Assembly (NCBI GenBank): GCA_022844225.1
Contig: JALHMC010000007.1
Coordinates: 1-64,000, forward strand
Direction of reading: 5' to 3'
DNA: 64,000 bases
Source of the DNA: Hyphomicrobiaceae bacterium
Lineage (GTDB): Bacteria > Pseudomonadota > Alphaproteobacteria > Rhizobiales > Hyphomicrobiaceae
Part shown: positions 28,724 to 37,620 of the stretch, piece after piece
Position numbering within the stretch: the stretch's first letter is position 1
Layout of the letters: every line of letters starts with the position of its first letter
Made by a program: the position numbers and the translations under genes
Notes under the pieces: generated by a model
Database searches by the model: none
What the model was told of the DNA's origin: nothing
What the model saw: only the letters and a program-made list of their open reading frames with translations

Positions 28724-29286
28724 CAGCGAACCTCTTTCATGCGCGTCTTGAGCGAATTGAGCTTGGTGCGGAGCGAGCTGTCGATCATGCGGCTGCCCAT
28801 CTTGACGACGAGACCTCCGAGGATCGCCGGGTCGACCCGGGTTTCGATGCGAACGTTGCGACCGCCGGCGGTGCCCTTCAGGGCGTCCTCAAGGGCGGCT
28901 CTCTGGCCTTCGTCGAGAGCATGCGCAGAGACGACGTCGGCTGTCACCTCGCCGCGATAACGGGCGGCGATCTGGCGGAAGATCTTCAGCATATCGCCGA
29001 GCGCGAAGAGGCGCCGGCTCTTGGCGAGAAGCAGGAGGAAATTCGTGCTGAGGGCAGCAAACCCGGCGCCGGCAGCGATTGCGCCTATGGCCTTGCCCTG
29101 GTCCTCGGCCGTGATCACGGGGCTTCGGACCATCCGCACGAGATCAGGGCTGCCCTTCAGCATGCCTTCCAGGGCGACCATGTCCCTTTCGACCGCCTCG
29201 AGCTGGCGCTCGTCTTTGGCGAGCTCGAACAGCGCGGCCGCGTAGCGGCCGGCCACGGTTGCCATGATGGGTTCGTCTGTCGCCAC
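28723..29286 (-). CDS. atpH: F1 ATP synthase delta subunit
   Basis: 187 residues from the GTG at 29286, or 180 from the ATG at 29265; neither has a strong ribosome-binding site. The [13 protein letters not shown] start and the C-terminal [21 protein letters not shown] segment are diagnostic for delta, which ties F1 to the peripheral stalk of F0. First gene of the operon; F0 genes are not in the window, as usual for alphaproteobacteria. Confidence 0.95.
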   Translation of the reverse strand: MATDEPIMATVAGRYAAALFELAKDERQLEAVERDMVALEGMLKGSPDLVRMVRSPVITAEDQGKAIGAIAAGAGFAALSTNFLLLLAKSRRLFALGDMLKIFRQIAARYRGEVTADVVSAHALDEGQRAALEDALKGTAGGRNVRIETRVDPAILGGLVVKMGSRMIDSSLRTKLNSLKTRMKEVR

Positions 29287-29600
29287 GCTTGTTCTCGCTC
29301 TCGCCGAAGTGTCTGGGGCCGCCGGGTCAGCTATCGGCCGGATTTGAACCGAAGCCAGGCTGGAAACCCTCTGCGGGTACCCAAGTATAGGGAGGAGACG
29401 ACCCAAGCCGGACCGCGCGGTAGTCCGCGGGCCCAATCCACTCAGATCGCGCGCCGAGTTAGCACGCAGTCGGGCAAGCTTCAACCTCGTGTCCACAGGG
29501 CGGGTTGCCGCATCGGCTGGGGCGATGGGGGTCCTATGGCTCCTTGGGAGGCAAAAAGGTGTTATCTGCGCCCCAAGAGCTGCCCAAAGGAGCCTCAGTG
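29287..29600. other. Divergent promoter region between atpH and the dehydrogenase gene
   Basis: 314 bases without a gene. On the leftward strand a TATACT box (complement at 29384-29389) is a candidate -10 element for the atp operon, but no good -35 lies 16-18 bases upstream of it. Nothing else was recognised. Confidence 0.4.
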
Positions 29601-30599
29601 ATGATCGACTTTCCCAATAGACCCAAGCTTCTGGTCACGCTCGAAGCGGAGGCGCGGAGCCGAGCCGTAATCGCGGGTTGCATCGGGTTAACGGCGGACG
29701 TCGCCTACCTTGCTGATTTGTCGCAGGCTGATCGAGCGACCGCCCTCGCCGATGCCGACGTCATCCTCGCCCGAAATACGGCCAAGGAACTGCATCCCGG
29801 CGAGGTCGGACTCATCCGCAAGGCCCGCCTGATCCAGTTCGTTACGGCCGGGGTCGACTACATCCCATTGGGCGATATTCCCACTGACGTGCCCATTGCC
29901 AACAACGGCGGTGCCTACGCCGAACCGATGGCCGAGCACGCGCTCGCAATGACACTCGCGGCCCTGAAGCGCCTTTTCGTCGAGCACACCAAAATCGCGG
30001 CCGGGCATTTCGACCAGTTTCGACTCAATCGCATGCTGGCCGCTGCCACGGTCGGTATTCTGGGATTCGGCGGCATCGGCATCGCGACCGCACGGCTGAT
30101 GCGGGCCGTCGGCGCCAAAGTGCACGTCATCAATCGCCGAGGGGCCACGGACGAACCCGTCGACTGGATCGGGCGCGAAGCCGACCTCGATACGCTACTC
30201 GCCGCATCCGATGTGCTGATCCTCAGCTTACCGCTCACTCCCGCTTCGGAAGGTCTGATCGGCGCGCGCGAACTCGGCCTCATGAAGCCGGACGCCGTGC
30301 TCATCAACCTCGCGCGCGGCGAAATCGTCGACGAGGCGGCCCTCTATGCGCATCTCAAGGCGCATCCCACGTTCACGGCCTGCATCGACGCGTGGTGGAT
30401 CGAACCGGTCCGCCACGGCCGCTTCGAGATGGGTCACCCATTCACCAGCCTGCCCAACGTGATCGCATCGCCGCACAACTCGGCTTCGGCCGCCGGCTGG
30501 CGCGACATCGCGCTGCGACGGGCGATCGAGAACGCCATGCTGGCGCTGACCGGCCAAACGCCCCGATTCCTGGTGCCGCCGGCGGATCGAATGATGTGA
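29601..30599 (+). CDS. D-isomer-specific 2-hydroxyacid dehydrogenase family protein
   Basis: 332 residues. The NAD-binding motif G-F-G-G-I-G (155-160) and the catalytic trio Arg239 (N-L-A-R-G-E), Glu268 and His292 (S-P-H-N-S-A) are in the expected order. The family interconverts 2-keto and D-2-hydroxy acids (glyoxylate, phosphoglycerate, pyruvate and others). The ATG at 29601 follows AAAGGAGCC. The neighbour KDPG aldolase is convergent, so the specific substrate is not indicated by context. Confidence 0.9.
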   Translation: MIDFPNRPKLLVTLEAEARSRAVIAGCIGLTADVAYLADLSQADRATALADADVILARNTAKELHPGEVGLIRKARLIQFVTAGVDYIPLGDIPTDVPIANNGGAYAEPMAEHALAMTLAALKRLFVEHTKIAAGHFDQFRLNRMLAAATVGILGFGGIGIATARLMRAVGAKVHVINRRGATDEPVDWIGREADLDTLLAASDVLILSLPLTPASEGLIGARELGLMKPDAVLINLARGEIVDEAALYAHLKAHPTFTACIDAWWIEPVRHGRFEMGHPFTSLPNVIASPHNSASAAGWRDIALRRAIENAMLALTGQTPRFLVPPADRMM

Positions 30600-30641
30600 A
30601 GCAGACGTCATGCGCTCCCGGTGCGCCGTCTTTGAGACTCA

Positions 30642-31289
30642 TCATCGGCGTCGCCGTAGCCCCGCGGCCTCCTCAGCGAGCGCGGTGATCGTTGGCCATT
30701 GCTGCTCGACCACGGCCTTGCGCGGTACCACCCAGGAGCCGCCGACGGCGACCACGTTCGGCAACGCCAGATAGGCGGCTGCATTGTCGAGATCGATGCC
30801 GCCGGTGGGGCAGAACGTAATCCCCGCAAGAGGCGCCGACAAAGCCTTCAACGCACTTGCGCCGCCTGCCGCCTCGGCTGGGAAGAACTTGAGGCACTGG
30901 TAGCCGAGATCGGACAGCGCCATCGCCTCGCTCGCCGTCACGGCGCCGGGCAGGAACGGCACGGGCCAGACCTGCGCCGCCTCGATCAGCCGCGGCGTCA
31001 TGCCCGGAGAGACGATGAAGCGTGCACCCGCGGCCATGGCCTGTTGTGCCTGTTCGGGATCGAGCACCGTCCCCGCGCCGACGCGCGTCTGCGGCACCTG
31101 GAGGCGGATCTGCCGGATCGCTTCCAGCGCTACCGGCGTTCGCAACGTGACTTCGATCAGGTCGAGGCCGCCCCGCGCCAGGGCGCGCGCCATTTCAACG
31201 CCATCCTCGGGCGTGTCGATGGTCAGGACAGGCACAACGGCCGCCCTGTAGAGCGTATCCGCAAGCGCCCGGTTCAGCTCGCTCTGCAT
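30642..31289 (-). CDS. eda: 2-dehydro-3-deoxy-phosphogluconate (KDPG/KHG) aldolase
   Basis: 215 residues, normal length. Glu46 in I-E-V-T-L-R, G-A-G-T-V-L, F-I-V-S-P-G, and the Schiff-base Lys134 in C-L-K-F-F-P-A-E are all conserved. It cleaves KDPG to pyruvate and glyceraldehyde 3-phosphate in the Entner-Doudoroff pathway, and may also accept 4-hydroxy-2-oxoglutarate. No edd or other pathway gene is next to it. Confidence 0.92.
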   Translation of the reverse strand: MQSELNRALADTLYRAAVVPVLTIDTPEDGVEMARALARGGLDLIEVTLRTPVALEAIRQIRLQVPQTRVGAGTVLDPEQAQQAMAAGARFIVSPGMTPRLIEAAQVWPVPFLPGAVTASEAMALSDLGYQCLKFFPAEAAGGASALKALSAPLAGITFCPTGGIDLDNAAAYLALPNVVAVGGSWVVPRKAVVEQQWPTITALAEEAAGLRRRR

Positions 31290-31431
31290 CGGTCCGTCCT
31301 CCTTGTGACGCCACCTAGACTATCGATGAAAGGCCCTCGTCGCCACGCTGGCAATACCTGCCGGCCGGATGGGACTTGCGCTCGCTCTGCTCTGTGTCCA
31401 GTCTTTAAGGACAGATCAGGGAGAGAAACTG

Positions 31432-33030
31432 ATGGTCCGACAAAAGGCGCTTGGCCAATGGCTTGCAACAGCGCTGCTTTCGATAGTCGCCCTCGGACCT
31501 TACGCAACGCCCCTCATGGCCGAGCAGCCTCGCCATGGCGGCACGCTGGTCTTTGCGGTTCTCGGCGATCCACCGACGCTCGATTGCCACGCCGCGTCGA
31601 GCTTCGCGACCATGCATTATGTGTCGCCGCATTACTCGCTGCTCATCAAAATCGACCCCAACGATCCTTCCAAGGTCGTGCCTGACGTTGCCGCGTCGTG
31701 GGCCGCCGCGCCCGACCACCTGAGCTATACGTTCAAGTTGAAGCCCGGCATCAAATTCCACGACGGTTCGCCGCTCACGTCCGCCGACGTCAAAGCGAGC
31801 TTCGATCGCATTCGCAACCCGGCCCAGGGTATCGTCTCGATACGCAAGTCGATTTTCCAGCGCATATCCGAAATCGAGACCCCGGACGCCTCAACGGCCG
31901 TGTTCAAGCTCAGCTCGCCATCGCCGGCATTCCTGCACACGCTGGCGAGCCCCTTCAACTGCCTCTATAGCGCAGCGCGCCTCGCACAGAACCCAAACTA
32001 CCCCGCGACGGACATCATGGGCAGCGGGCCGTTCCAATTCGTCGAGCGCGTCGCCGGCGCCCACTGGACCGCCAAGCGCTTCGATGACTACTTCGACAAA
32101 CCGCGCCCCTATCTCGACGGTTTTCGCGCCATCAACACCTCGCCCCAAGCGCTTGCGACAGCACTCCAGAGCGGTCAGGTCATGACCCAGTTCCGCACCT
32201 TGTCGCCTGCCGTCCGTGACCGCCTCAAGGGCGCGCTCGGAGACGATCTGAAGGTGTACTCCCGCGTCTACGATTTCCTCATCGTGGTCGCCTTCAATAC
32301 CCGGAAAAAGCCGTTCGACGACGCTCGTGTGCGCCGGGCCCTCTCGCTCGCCATCGATCGGCATGCCGGAGCCGACGCTCTGTCCAAGGTCTCCTCGCTC
32401 GCCTTCGTCGGCGGCACGCAACGTCCGGAATCACCCTGGGCGGCCAACGAGACCGAGCTGGCCTCGCTGCCAGGCTTCGGAAAGGACATCGCCTCAGCCC
32501 GCGCTGAGGCCAGGCGCCTTCTCAAGGAAGCGGGCCAAGAAGGTTTGAAGCTCAGGCTCGTCAATCGCAACATTGCCGACCCCTACACCTCGGCCGGCGT
32601 CTACCTCGTCGACCAGTGGCGTCAGATCGGGGTCACCACCGAGCACGCTCAGGTCGACGTCAAAACGCTGGTGACGTCCATGCAAAGTGGCGAGTTCGAC
32701 GTCATCATCGACTTCCAGGGCGAAGGTGTCGACGATCCCTCGATCGTGTTCGCACGCAACATCTCCGCTGACGTCTCGAGCTACAATCCGTCGGGCTTCA
32801 TAGACCGCAAGGTCGACCACCTCTACGGCAGGATCGACAGTGAGTTCGATGTGGTCCCGCGGCGGCAACTCGTGCGGGAGATGGAGACGCACCTTTTGAC
32901 GGAAGCCTATCAGGTGCCGTTCCTCTGGCTCAATCGTACGGTGACGATGCCGTCCAAAGTGCGGGGCTTCATCATGACGCCGTCGCATTTCCTCAACCAG
33001 GATCTGTCCGGGCTCTGGCTGGCGGACTAA
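31432..33030 (+). CDS. ABC transporter substrate-binding protein (dipeptide/oligopeptide family 5)
   Basis: 532 residues. A signal peptide (positive start, hydrophobic core, cleavage near A-T-P-L-M-A before E-Q) leads into the family 5 solute-binding fold: R-H-G-G-T-L near the N terminus, Y-T-F-K-L-K-P-G-I-K-F-H-D-G-S-P-L, and F-N-T-R-K-K-P-F-D-D-A-R-V-R-R-A. The ATG at 31432 is preceded by AGGGAGAG. Likely periplasmic, binding peptides, opines or similar ligands. No permease or ATPase genes lie beside it, so it is an orphan or works with a distant transporter. Confidence 0.9.
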   Translation: MVRQKALGQWLATALLSIVALGPYATPLMAEQPRHGGTLVFAVLGDPPTLDCHAASSFATMHYVSPHYSLLIKIDPNDPSKVVPDVAASWAAAPDHLSYTFKLKPGIKFHDGSPLTSADVKASFDRIRNPAQGIVSIRKSIFQRISEIETPDASTAVFKLSSPSPAFLHTLASPFNCLYSAARLAQNPNYPATDIMGSGPFQFVERVAGAHWTAKRFDDYFDKPRPYLDGFRAINTSPQALATALQSGQVMTQFRTLSPAVRDRLKGALGDDLKVYSRVYDFLIVVAFNTRKKPFDDARVRRALSLAIDRHAGADALSKVSSLAFVGGTQRPESPWAANETELASLPGFGKDIASARAEARRLLKEAGQEGLKLRLVNRNIADPYTSAGVYLVDQWRQIGVTTEHAQVDVKTLVTSMQSGEFDVIIDFQGEGVDDPSIVFARNISADVSSYNPSGFIDRKVDHLYGRIDSEFDVVPRRQLVREMETHLLTEAYQVPFLWLNRTVTMPSKVRGFIMTPSHFLNQDLSGLWLAD

Positions 33031-33048
33031 TCGTACCGGCACTGCGCG

Positions 33049-33074
33049 GCGGCGACTGTTGTCGCCGCGCCTTT
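33049..33074 (+). terminator. Intrinsic terminator after the substrate-binding protein gene
   Basis: An 8-bp perfect stem (GCGGCGAC/GTCGCCGC) with a TGTT loop starts 19 bases after the stop and is followed by GCCTTTCC. Confidence 0.6.
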
Positions 33075-33129
33075 CCGTGTAATTGCGTCCCCGGCCAGAT
33101 TTCCTGACGCGGCCGGTGATCGCTGCGCT

Positions 33130-34236
33130 TCAGAACAGCGTTTCTGGCAGCTCGTGCGGCTGCTCGAAAATGCGCCACGATCCGGGGTGGATATCGCTGA
33201 GCGCCTCGCGTGCCCGCTGCAGGCCGGCACCGCGCCCCCGGCAGTCACGGATCAGGATGCGCTTAATCTGAGCGCCATGACGCCGGGCGGCATCGGCATA
33301 AATCTCGGCGTCGTTTTCGGCGCTATCGCCGATCAACACGAACTGCCGGCTCGGGAAATCCGCGAGGATGGCATCGATAGCCGGCGGCTTGGTCTTGGTC
33401 GCCTTGGCAAACAGATTGCGGATCGATCGATCCTTCAGCGCTACGTTCTTCAGCGTGATCGTCGCCGGCGGAAAGCCGGCCCCGCCGAGAAATCTCTCCA
33501 GCGGCTCGTAGAGCGGCCATGGGCTCGATGAGATAAAGTGCAGCGATGCGCCCTGTGCGGACCAGCTTCGGTAGCGCTCGGCCATTCCGGTAACGGCTTC
33601 GAACGGCTCGAGGAATGTTAGCGCCATCATCCGGCGGCGACTCGATACATGGGTGATCTTAACGGTGTCGTCGATGTCGGAAATGATCGAGAGCCCTTCG
33701 GGGCCAATCATCAGGACATTCACCGCAAATCGACGATGATCGCGCGCTGCCAATCGGGCTGTGACTTCGAGGCCTCTCGGGCTCGAATGAGCCTCCACAA
33801 CGTCTTGCGGTATCAAGATCGTTCCGCGAAACTGACCGTAGCGATCAGTCGGCGCAAGCTGGAAGTCCATACCTGCAACGGTCACGGCGATACGGCGATG
33901 CTCGCAATTGTCGCCGAGCATCAGAGCGCATCGCTCGTCGAAAACAATGCGGCTGAGGGCGTCGGGGCTGACGCCGAAGCCGGTCTTGAGCGCTATTGCC
34001 AGCGCCGCCTTGGCGGCACGACCGTCCGGCGGCCTGAAGACGCGGCCGTGCACCGGAACGACCCACTCGTTGCCTCGCGCAGTCTTGTGCGCGGCGGTCG
34101 CAAAGAGAACGAGACGTTCATCCCGTCCCAATTCAGAGACTACGGGCGGGCGGCTTGCGCTGCTTCCGGCAGATGAGACGGGCGCGGCCTTGGAAGAACC
34201 GCGTCGCGGGCGGCCCGCAATTTGATGCAGAGGCAT
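33130..34236 (-). CDS. App1-like phosphatidate phosphatase (DUF2183 catalytic domain)
   Basis: 368 residues. The C-terminal half has the HAD-type phosphatase motif D-I-D-D-T-V-K (DxDxT) followed by I-S-S-S-P-W-P-L and a late I-G-D-S-A-E-N-D, as in the App1/DUF2183 family. Yeast App1 dephosphorylates phosphatidic acid. The N-terminal half (about 30-190) is the usual beta-rich domain of the bacterial members. The start is the ATG at 34236, with only a weak ribosome-binding site. No signal peptide is obvious. A lipid-phosphatase role is inferred from the family. Confidence 0.85.
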   Translation of the reverse strand: MPLHQIAGRPRRGSSKAAPVSSAGSSASRPPVVSELGRDERLVLFATAAHKTARGNEWVVPVHGRVFRPPDGRAAKAALAIALKTGFGVSPDALSRIVFDERCALMLGDNCEHRRIAVTVAGMDFQLAPTDRYGQFRGTILIPQDVVEAHSSPRGLEVTARLAARDHRRFAVNVLMIGPEGLSIISDIDDTVKITHVSSRRRMMALTFLEPFEAVTGMAERYRSWSAQGASLHFISSSPWPLYEPLERFLGGAGFPPATITLKNVALKDRSIRNLFAKATKTKPPAIDAILADFPSRQFVLIGDSAENDAEIYADAARRHGAQIKRILIRDCRGRGAGLQRAREALSDIHPGSWRIFEQPHELPETLF

Positions 34237-34450
34237 AGACTCGTCTGCTCGCGCACAACCGGCTGCTTTTGCGGGCCTGCCTGCCGCCCTGGACGAGGCG
34301 TGCAGATTCCGCTGGCCTGTCACGCGACGAGGCCGATGCGTTCGTCACACTGCCGTGCCGATCGGAGAAATGCAAATACCAACCACCCGCATGCCGCCGA
34401 AACTGGCGTTACCTGCCGCGGCAGAGTAGCCAGCGTCGCTGAGCAACGGC

Positions 34451-34469
34451 CTCAGATTAGATCTCTGAG
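34451..34469 (-). terminator. Hairpin downstream of the unknown 34512-35471 gene
   Basis: A 6-bp inverted repeat (CTCAGA/TCTGAG) lies about 45 bases past the stop of the leftward unknown gene; a second short stem (GCAGC/GCTGC, 34487-34499) is between. No T tract follows, so terminator function is uncertain. Confidence 0.3.
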
Positions 34470-34511
34470 CTTTCGTTGGCGACTCAGCAGCTAAGCTGCC
34501 AGCGCGGGGGC

Positions 34512-35471
34512 TCAGGACACGGTCCCGATCTCCGCGACGAGCGACACCAAGGACCGGCTTGCGGGCGGCGATTTCGATGCTTCGGGGGACGGATCATCCG
34601 CCATGCCTGGCCGTGCGCCTGTCCCGGCTGCCTCTGGCCCTGCCGTTTGGATCGGCATCGGCTCACCGTCGGCACTGGCACGTCCCTCGTCGACCGCAGC
34701 TTCGCTCGTTACAGCGAGCAGATCACTCACGACTGCCACATCGGTTGCCTGGACTAAGTCACCGGTCGCAGTGCTGGATTTCAGGGCTTGCGCGTCGAAG
34801 TGTTCGGTTTTGCCTGTCACAACGGCGATCACCGTCTCGAGGGAAGGTGTGTCACCATCCGCGTCGACAGTTACTGCCTCATCGCTCGCTTCTGAAGCTG
34901 CCGGCCCATGCCTTTCAGAGATCTCCGGGCCGTAGAGCCCGAAACGGGCATCGAGCAAGTCGAGGACGGACGAAACCAAATCGAGGATCTGGCTCAGCAC
35001 CACAATGCCGCCGACTCGAAAGCCCTCGCCGACCGACAGACTCTCGAACGGAGATGGTGCCGCAGCCTCCGGCGCGATCAAACCACGCGACCTGAAGTAG
35101 GCGTGGCTGTCTCCGGCGCGCACGAGACCGCCTTCGGGTGTCCTGCCAGCCCGCAGAATCAACTCGTGCAACGTGTCGGTCTGCGCTCGGAACAAAGCCC
35201 CCGCGGCCTTGATGGCCGGATCTGCTCGGCCGATCTCAGTTGCGAGACGCCGCGCCTGAAGCACGCGCAACAGCAACGACGCCTCGAGTTGCAAGAGCCT
35301 CTTTACGAACGCGTCGATCGCCGCTGGCGCGGTCTCCCTATCGATCTCGTCGAGATCGGCACGGGGCGGCAGCGATGCAAGCAATAGGTCTTCACCCGCG
35401 GCAAGTGCCGCGTCGAGATGGTCGGCAAGAAGCGCGACGCTCGGAGGGCAGTCAGGATGGATGCCGATCAT
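34512..35471 (-). CDS. Hypothetical protein with helical N domain and low-complexity tail
   Basis: 319 residues, not recognised. The first ~180 residues are Leu/Ala-rich and helical (several heptad-like stretches around 55-100), with a short hydrophobic segment near 155-175 (G-G-I-V-V-L-S-Q-I-L-D-L-V-S-S-V-L-D-L-L). The last ~130 are acidic and Ala/Ser/Pro-rich and look disordered. The ATG at 35471 follows GGAAGAAG; a GTG at 35489 is possible. It starts 27 bases after the stop of the 114-residue gene upstream and probably forms an operon with it. Confidence 0.65.
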   Translation of the reverse strand: MIGIHPDCPPSVALLADHLDAALAAGEDLLLASLPPRADLDEIDRETAPAAIDAFVKRLLQLEASLLLRVLQARRLATEIGRADPAIKAAGALFRAQTDTLHELILRAGRTPEGGLVRAGDSHAYFRSRGLIAPEAAAPSPFESLSVGEGFRVGGIVVLSQILDLVSSVLDLLDARFGLYGPEISERHGPAASEASDEAVTVDADGDTPSLETVIAVVTGKTEHFDAQALKSSTATGDLVQATDVAVVSDLLAVTSEAAVDEGRASADGEPMPIQTAGPEAAGTGARPGMADDPSPEASKSPPASRSLVSLVAEIGTVS

Positions 35472-35498
35472 CACTTCTTCCAGTTGCACTTTCCACTT

Positions 35499-35843
35499 CT
35501 ACCGACTCCGCGGGGCAATCGCGAGCAGCACATCGAGTGCCGTCGTCAGGTCGCCGCCGCGCAAGGCAAGATGCTTGCCGAGCGGCGAGCCGAACGCCGC
35601 CAGCCACCGCTCGCGCTGGTTCGTTCGCACGCCGATCTGCGCAAGGCTCGCGGCAATCGTCACGTCGGGCACTCGATCCTCGATCTCCAGCCTCATCCGC
35701 ACGATCTCCACCGGGTCCAGCGCCTCGTCCGCGGGTGCATCCCGGCTACTGAGCGCCGCTGCGGCTGCGTCCAGGTCGCTCACCTCGCCAACAAATTCAG
35801 ATGGCAACGGCAGCAAGATCCCGGACGATGGGATGTTGGGCAT
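35499..35843 (-). CDS. Hypothetical protein, first gene of an unknown pair
   Basis: 114 residues, not recognised. The N terminus (N-I-P-S-S-G-I-L-L-P-L-P) is Pro-rich, followed by an acidic-helical middle (D-P-V-E-I-V-R-M-R-L-E-I-E-D-R) and a C terminus rich in Leu/Ala. No Cys, signal peptide or membrane helix. The ATG at 35843 was chosen because it gives a regular composition; the longer reading upstream is Arg/Trp-rich. It is divergent from the EamA gene at 36106. Confidence 0.55.
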   Translation of the reverse strand: MPNIPSSGILLPLPSEFVGEVSDLDAAAAALSSRDAPADEALDPVEIVRMRLEIEDRVPDVTIAASLAQIGVRTNQRERWLAAFGSPLGKHLALRGGDLTTALDVLLAIAPRSR

Positions 35844-36105
35844 GCGAAGTCTCCAGACGGTTCTACTGGGAACACACGCGTGCCAACGAAACGAACTCAA
35901 TCGTTGCTTTAGTCGGATTCGGGGCGCGCGGCCGCAAACAATTCACCGGCTTTCCCCAGGCCGCTGCTCGCCGAGACCACAGAGCCTCGCAGTTGCAGGC
36001 GCATCTAATTCGCTGTACCGCGTGGAGAAATTCGACGGTGACGTCCGTCTAGCACCCGCCTACCCTTCGGAAAGCGGCGGGACATCGACGAGATGGGGTA
36101 AGGAC

Positions 36106-36999
36106 GTGACGAGTTGGCTTTGGGCAGTCTTCACTGTTCTCGCGGCGGGGGGACAGACGCTACGCAATGCGATGCAGCGTGACTTAACGGCCAAGATCGG
36201 AACGATCGGGGCTACGCACGTCCGCTTCCTGTTCGGCCTGCCCTTCGCACTCGTCTTTCTCGCTATCGTTCTCGGTGCAACAGGATCGAGCTTTCCCACG
36301 CTTTCCGCTCGCATGATCGGATGGACCTTCGTCGGCGCCACCACACAGATCGCCGCCACCGCAATGCTGCTGACGGCGATGCGCGACAAGTCTTTCGTCC
36401 TCATCACGGCACTGAACAAGATCGAACCGGTTCATGTTGCCTTGTTCGGGCTTCTCTTTCTGGGTGATCGACTCACGCCGGGCCTCGCGGTCGCCATCCT
36501 GATCGCCACGCTGGGCGTGCTCATCATGTCGTGGCCCAAAAACACGGGCGGCGAGGTCCTGGGCACGAGACCCATCCTTCTCGGTCTGGCCGCGGGCGCG
36601 ATGTTCGGCGCGTCTGCGGTTGGCTATCGCGGAGGCATCCTGGCACTGGAGCACCCGAATTTCATCGTCGCCGCCACAGCCACAGTGGTGACCGGCCTGG
36701 CACTCCAGGTCGCGTTCCTGTCATCGTATCTGCTGCTCTTCGACCGAAAGACGCTCATGGCGATTTTCGCCGCATGGCGGCCTTCGCTTGTTGCCGGGTT
36801 CATGGGCGCCTTCGCTTCGGAGATGTGGTTTCTCGCATTCGCCCTAGCGACCGCAGCAAAAGTACGGACGTTGGCGCTGGTCGAGATTTTCTTCGCCGCC
36901 CTCGTGTCACGCAGCTTGTTCAAGGAAGGCGTCGCTTCCCGCGAGGGCCTCGGCATTCTGCTCATCGTGGTCGGCGTGATCATCCTGCTGAACATCTAG
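36106..36999 (+). CDS. EamA (DMT) family exporter
   Basis: 297 residues with about ten hydrophobic helices and the two-fold repeated EamA organisation. The segment L-N-K-I-E-P-V-H-V-A-L-F-G-L-L-F-L-G-D close to the end of the first half is typical, with its counterpart L-V-E-I-F-F-A-A-L-V-S in the second. Family members export amino acids or small metabolites across the inner membrane. A GTG start at 36106 is preceded by TAAGGA. An Lrp/AsnC-type regulator follows on the same strand, as often seen for amino acid exporters. Confidence 0.85.
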   Translation: MTSWLWAVFTVLAAGGQTLRNAMQRDLTAKIGTIGATHVRFLFGLPFALVFLAIVLGATGSSFPTLSARMIGWTFVGATTQIAATAMLLTAMRDKSFVLITALNKIEPVHVALFGLLFLGDRLTPGLAVAILIATLGVLIMSWPKNTGGEVLGTRPILLGLAAGAMFGASAVGYRGGILALEHPNFIVAATATVVTGLALQVAFLSSYLLLFDRKTLMAIFAAWRPSLVAGFMGAFASEMWFLAFALATAAKVRTLALVEIFFAALVSRSLFKEGVASREGLGILLIVVGVIILLNI

Positions 37000-37116
37000 C
37001 GCACGACGCATCGAAATCCGATCAACCGCGCCGAACAAAGAAATATTATTCTCCATGAGCTCGGATTGAGACCTAGTCAAAGGCAAACTAATTCACTAAA
37101 CGCTCCTGGGGACAAC

Positions 37117-37620
37117 ATGCTTGCAGGAGATCAATGCGCCGTGCTCGATGCCATGGACCTCAAGATCCTCACCATTCTCCAGCGGGACGCAACCCTTCCC
37201 GTAGCCGAGATCGGGAAGTCCGTTGGGCTGTCGACCACGCCCTGTTGGCGCCGCATCCAGAAGCTCGAGGAAGCCGGGGTGATCAAGCGGCGTGTCGCCG
37301 TGCTCGATGCCACCAAGGTCAATGCCGGCGTCACCGTTTTCGTTTCGATCAAAACCGATCAGCACACCCTCGCCTGGCTGGAGCGCTTTCATGCCGCCGT
37401 CGCCGATATGCCCGAGGTTGTCGGCTTCTATCGGATGTCGGGCGAGGTGGACTACCTCATGCGCGTCGTCGTTCCCGACATCGCCGCCTACGACGCTTTC
37501 TACAAGCGGCTCATCTCGCGCATCGATATTTCCAAAGTTTCGAGCGCGTTCGCCATGGAGGAAATCAAGAATACGACCGAGCTTCCTTTAGCCTTCGCGC
37601 GGGCCGGAGCGGATGGATAA
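37117..37620 (+). CDS. Lrp/AsnC family transcriptional regulator
   Basis: 167 residues. An N-terminal helix-turn-helix (L-P-V-A-E-I-G-K-S-V-G-L-S-T-T-P-C-W-R-R-I-Q) and a C-terminal RAM ligand-binding domain with G-E-V-D-Y-L-M-R-V-V-V are complete. Such regulators sense amino acids and form octamers. The ATG at 37117 follows CTGGGGA; a later ATG at 37153 lacks a good site. Located between the EamA exporter and a GNAT gene that it overlaps by 8 bases; control of the exporter is a reasonable guess. Confidence 0.92.
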   Translation: MLAGDQCAVLDAMDLKILTILQRDATLPVAEIGKSVGLSTTPCWRRIQKLEEAGVIKRRVAVLDATKVNAGVTVFVSIKTDQHTLAWLERFHAAVADMPEVVGFYRMSGEVDYLMRVVVPDIAAYDAFYKRLISRIDISKVSSAFAMEEIKNTTELPLAFARAGADG

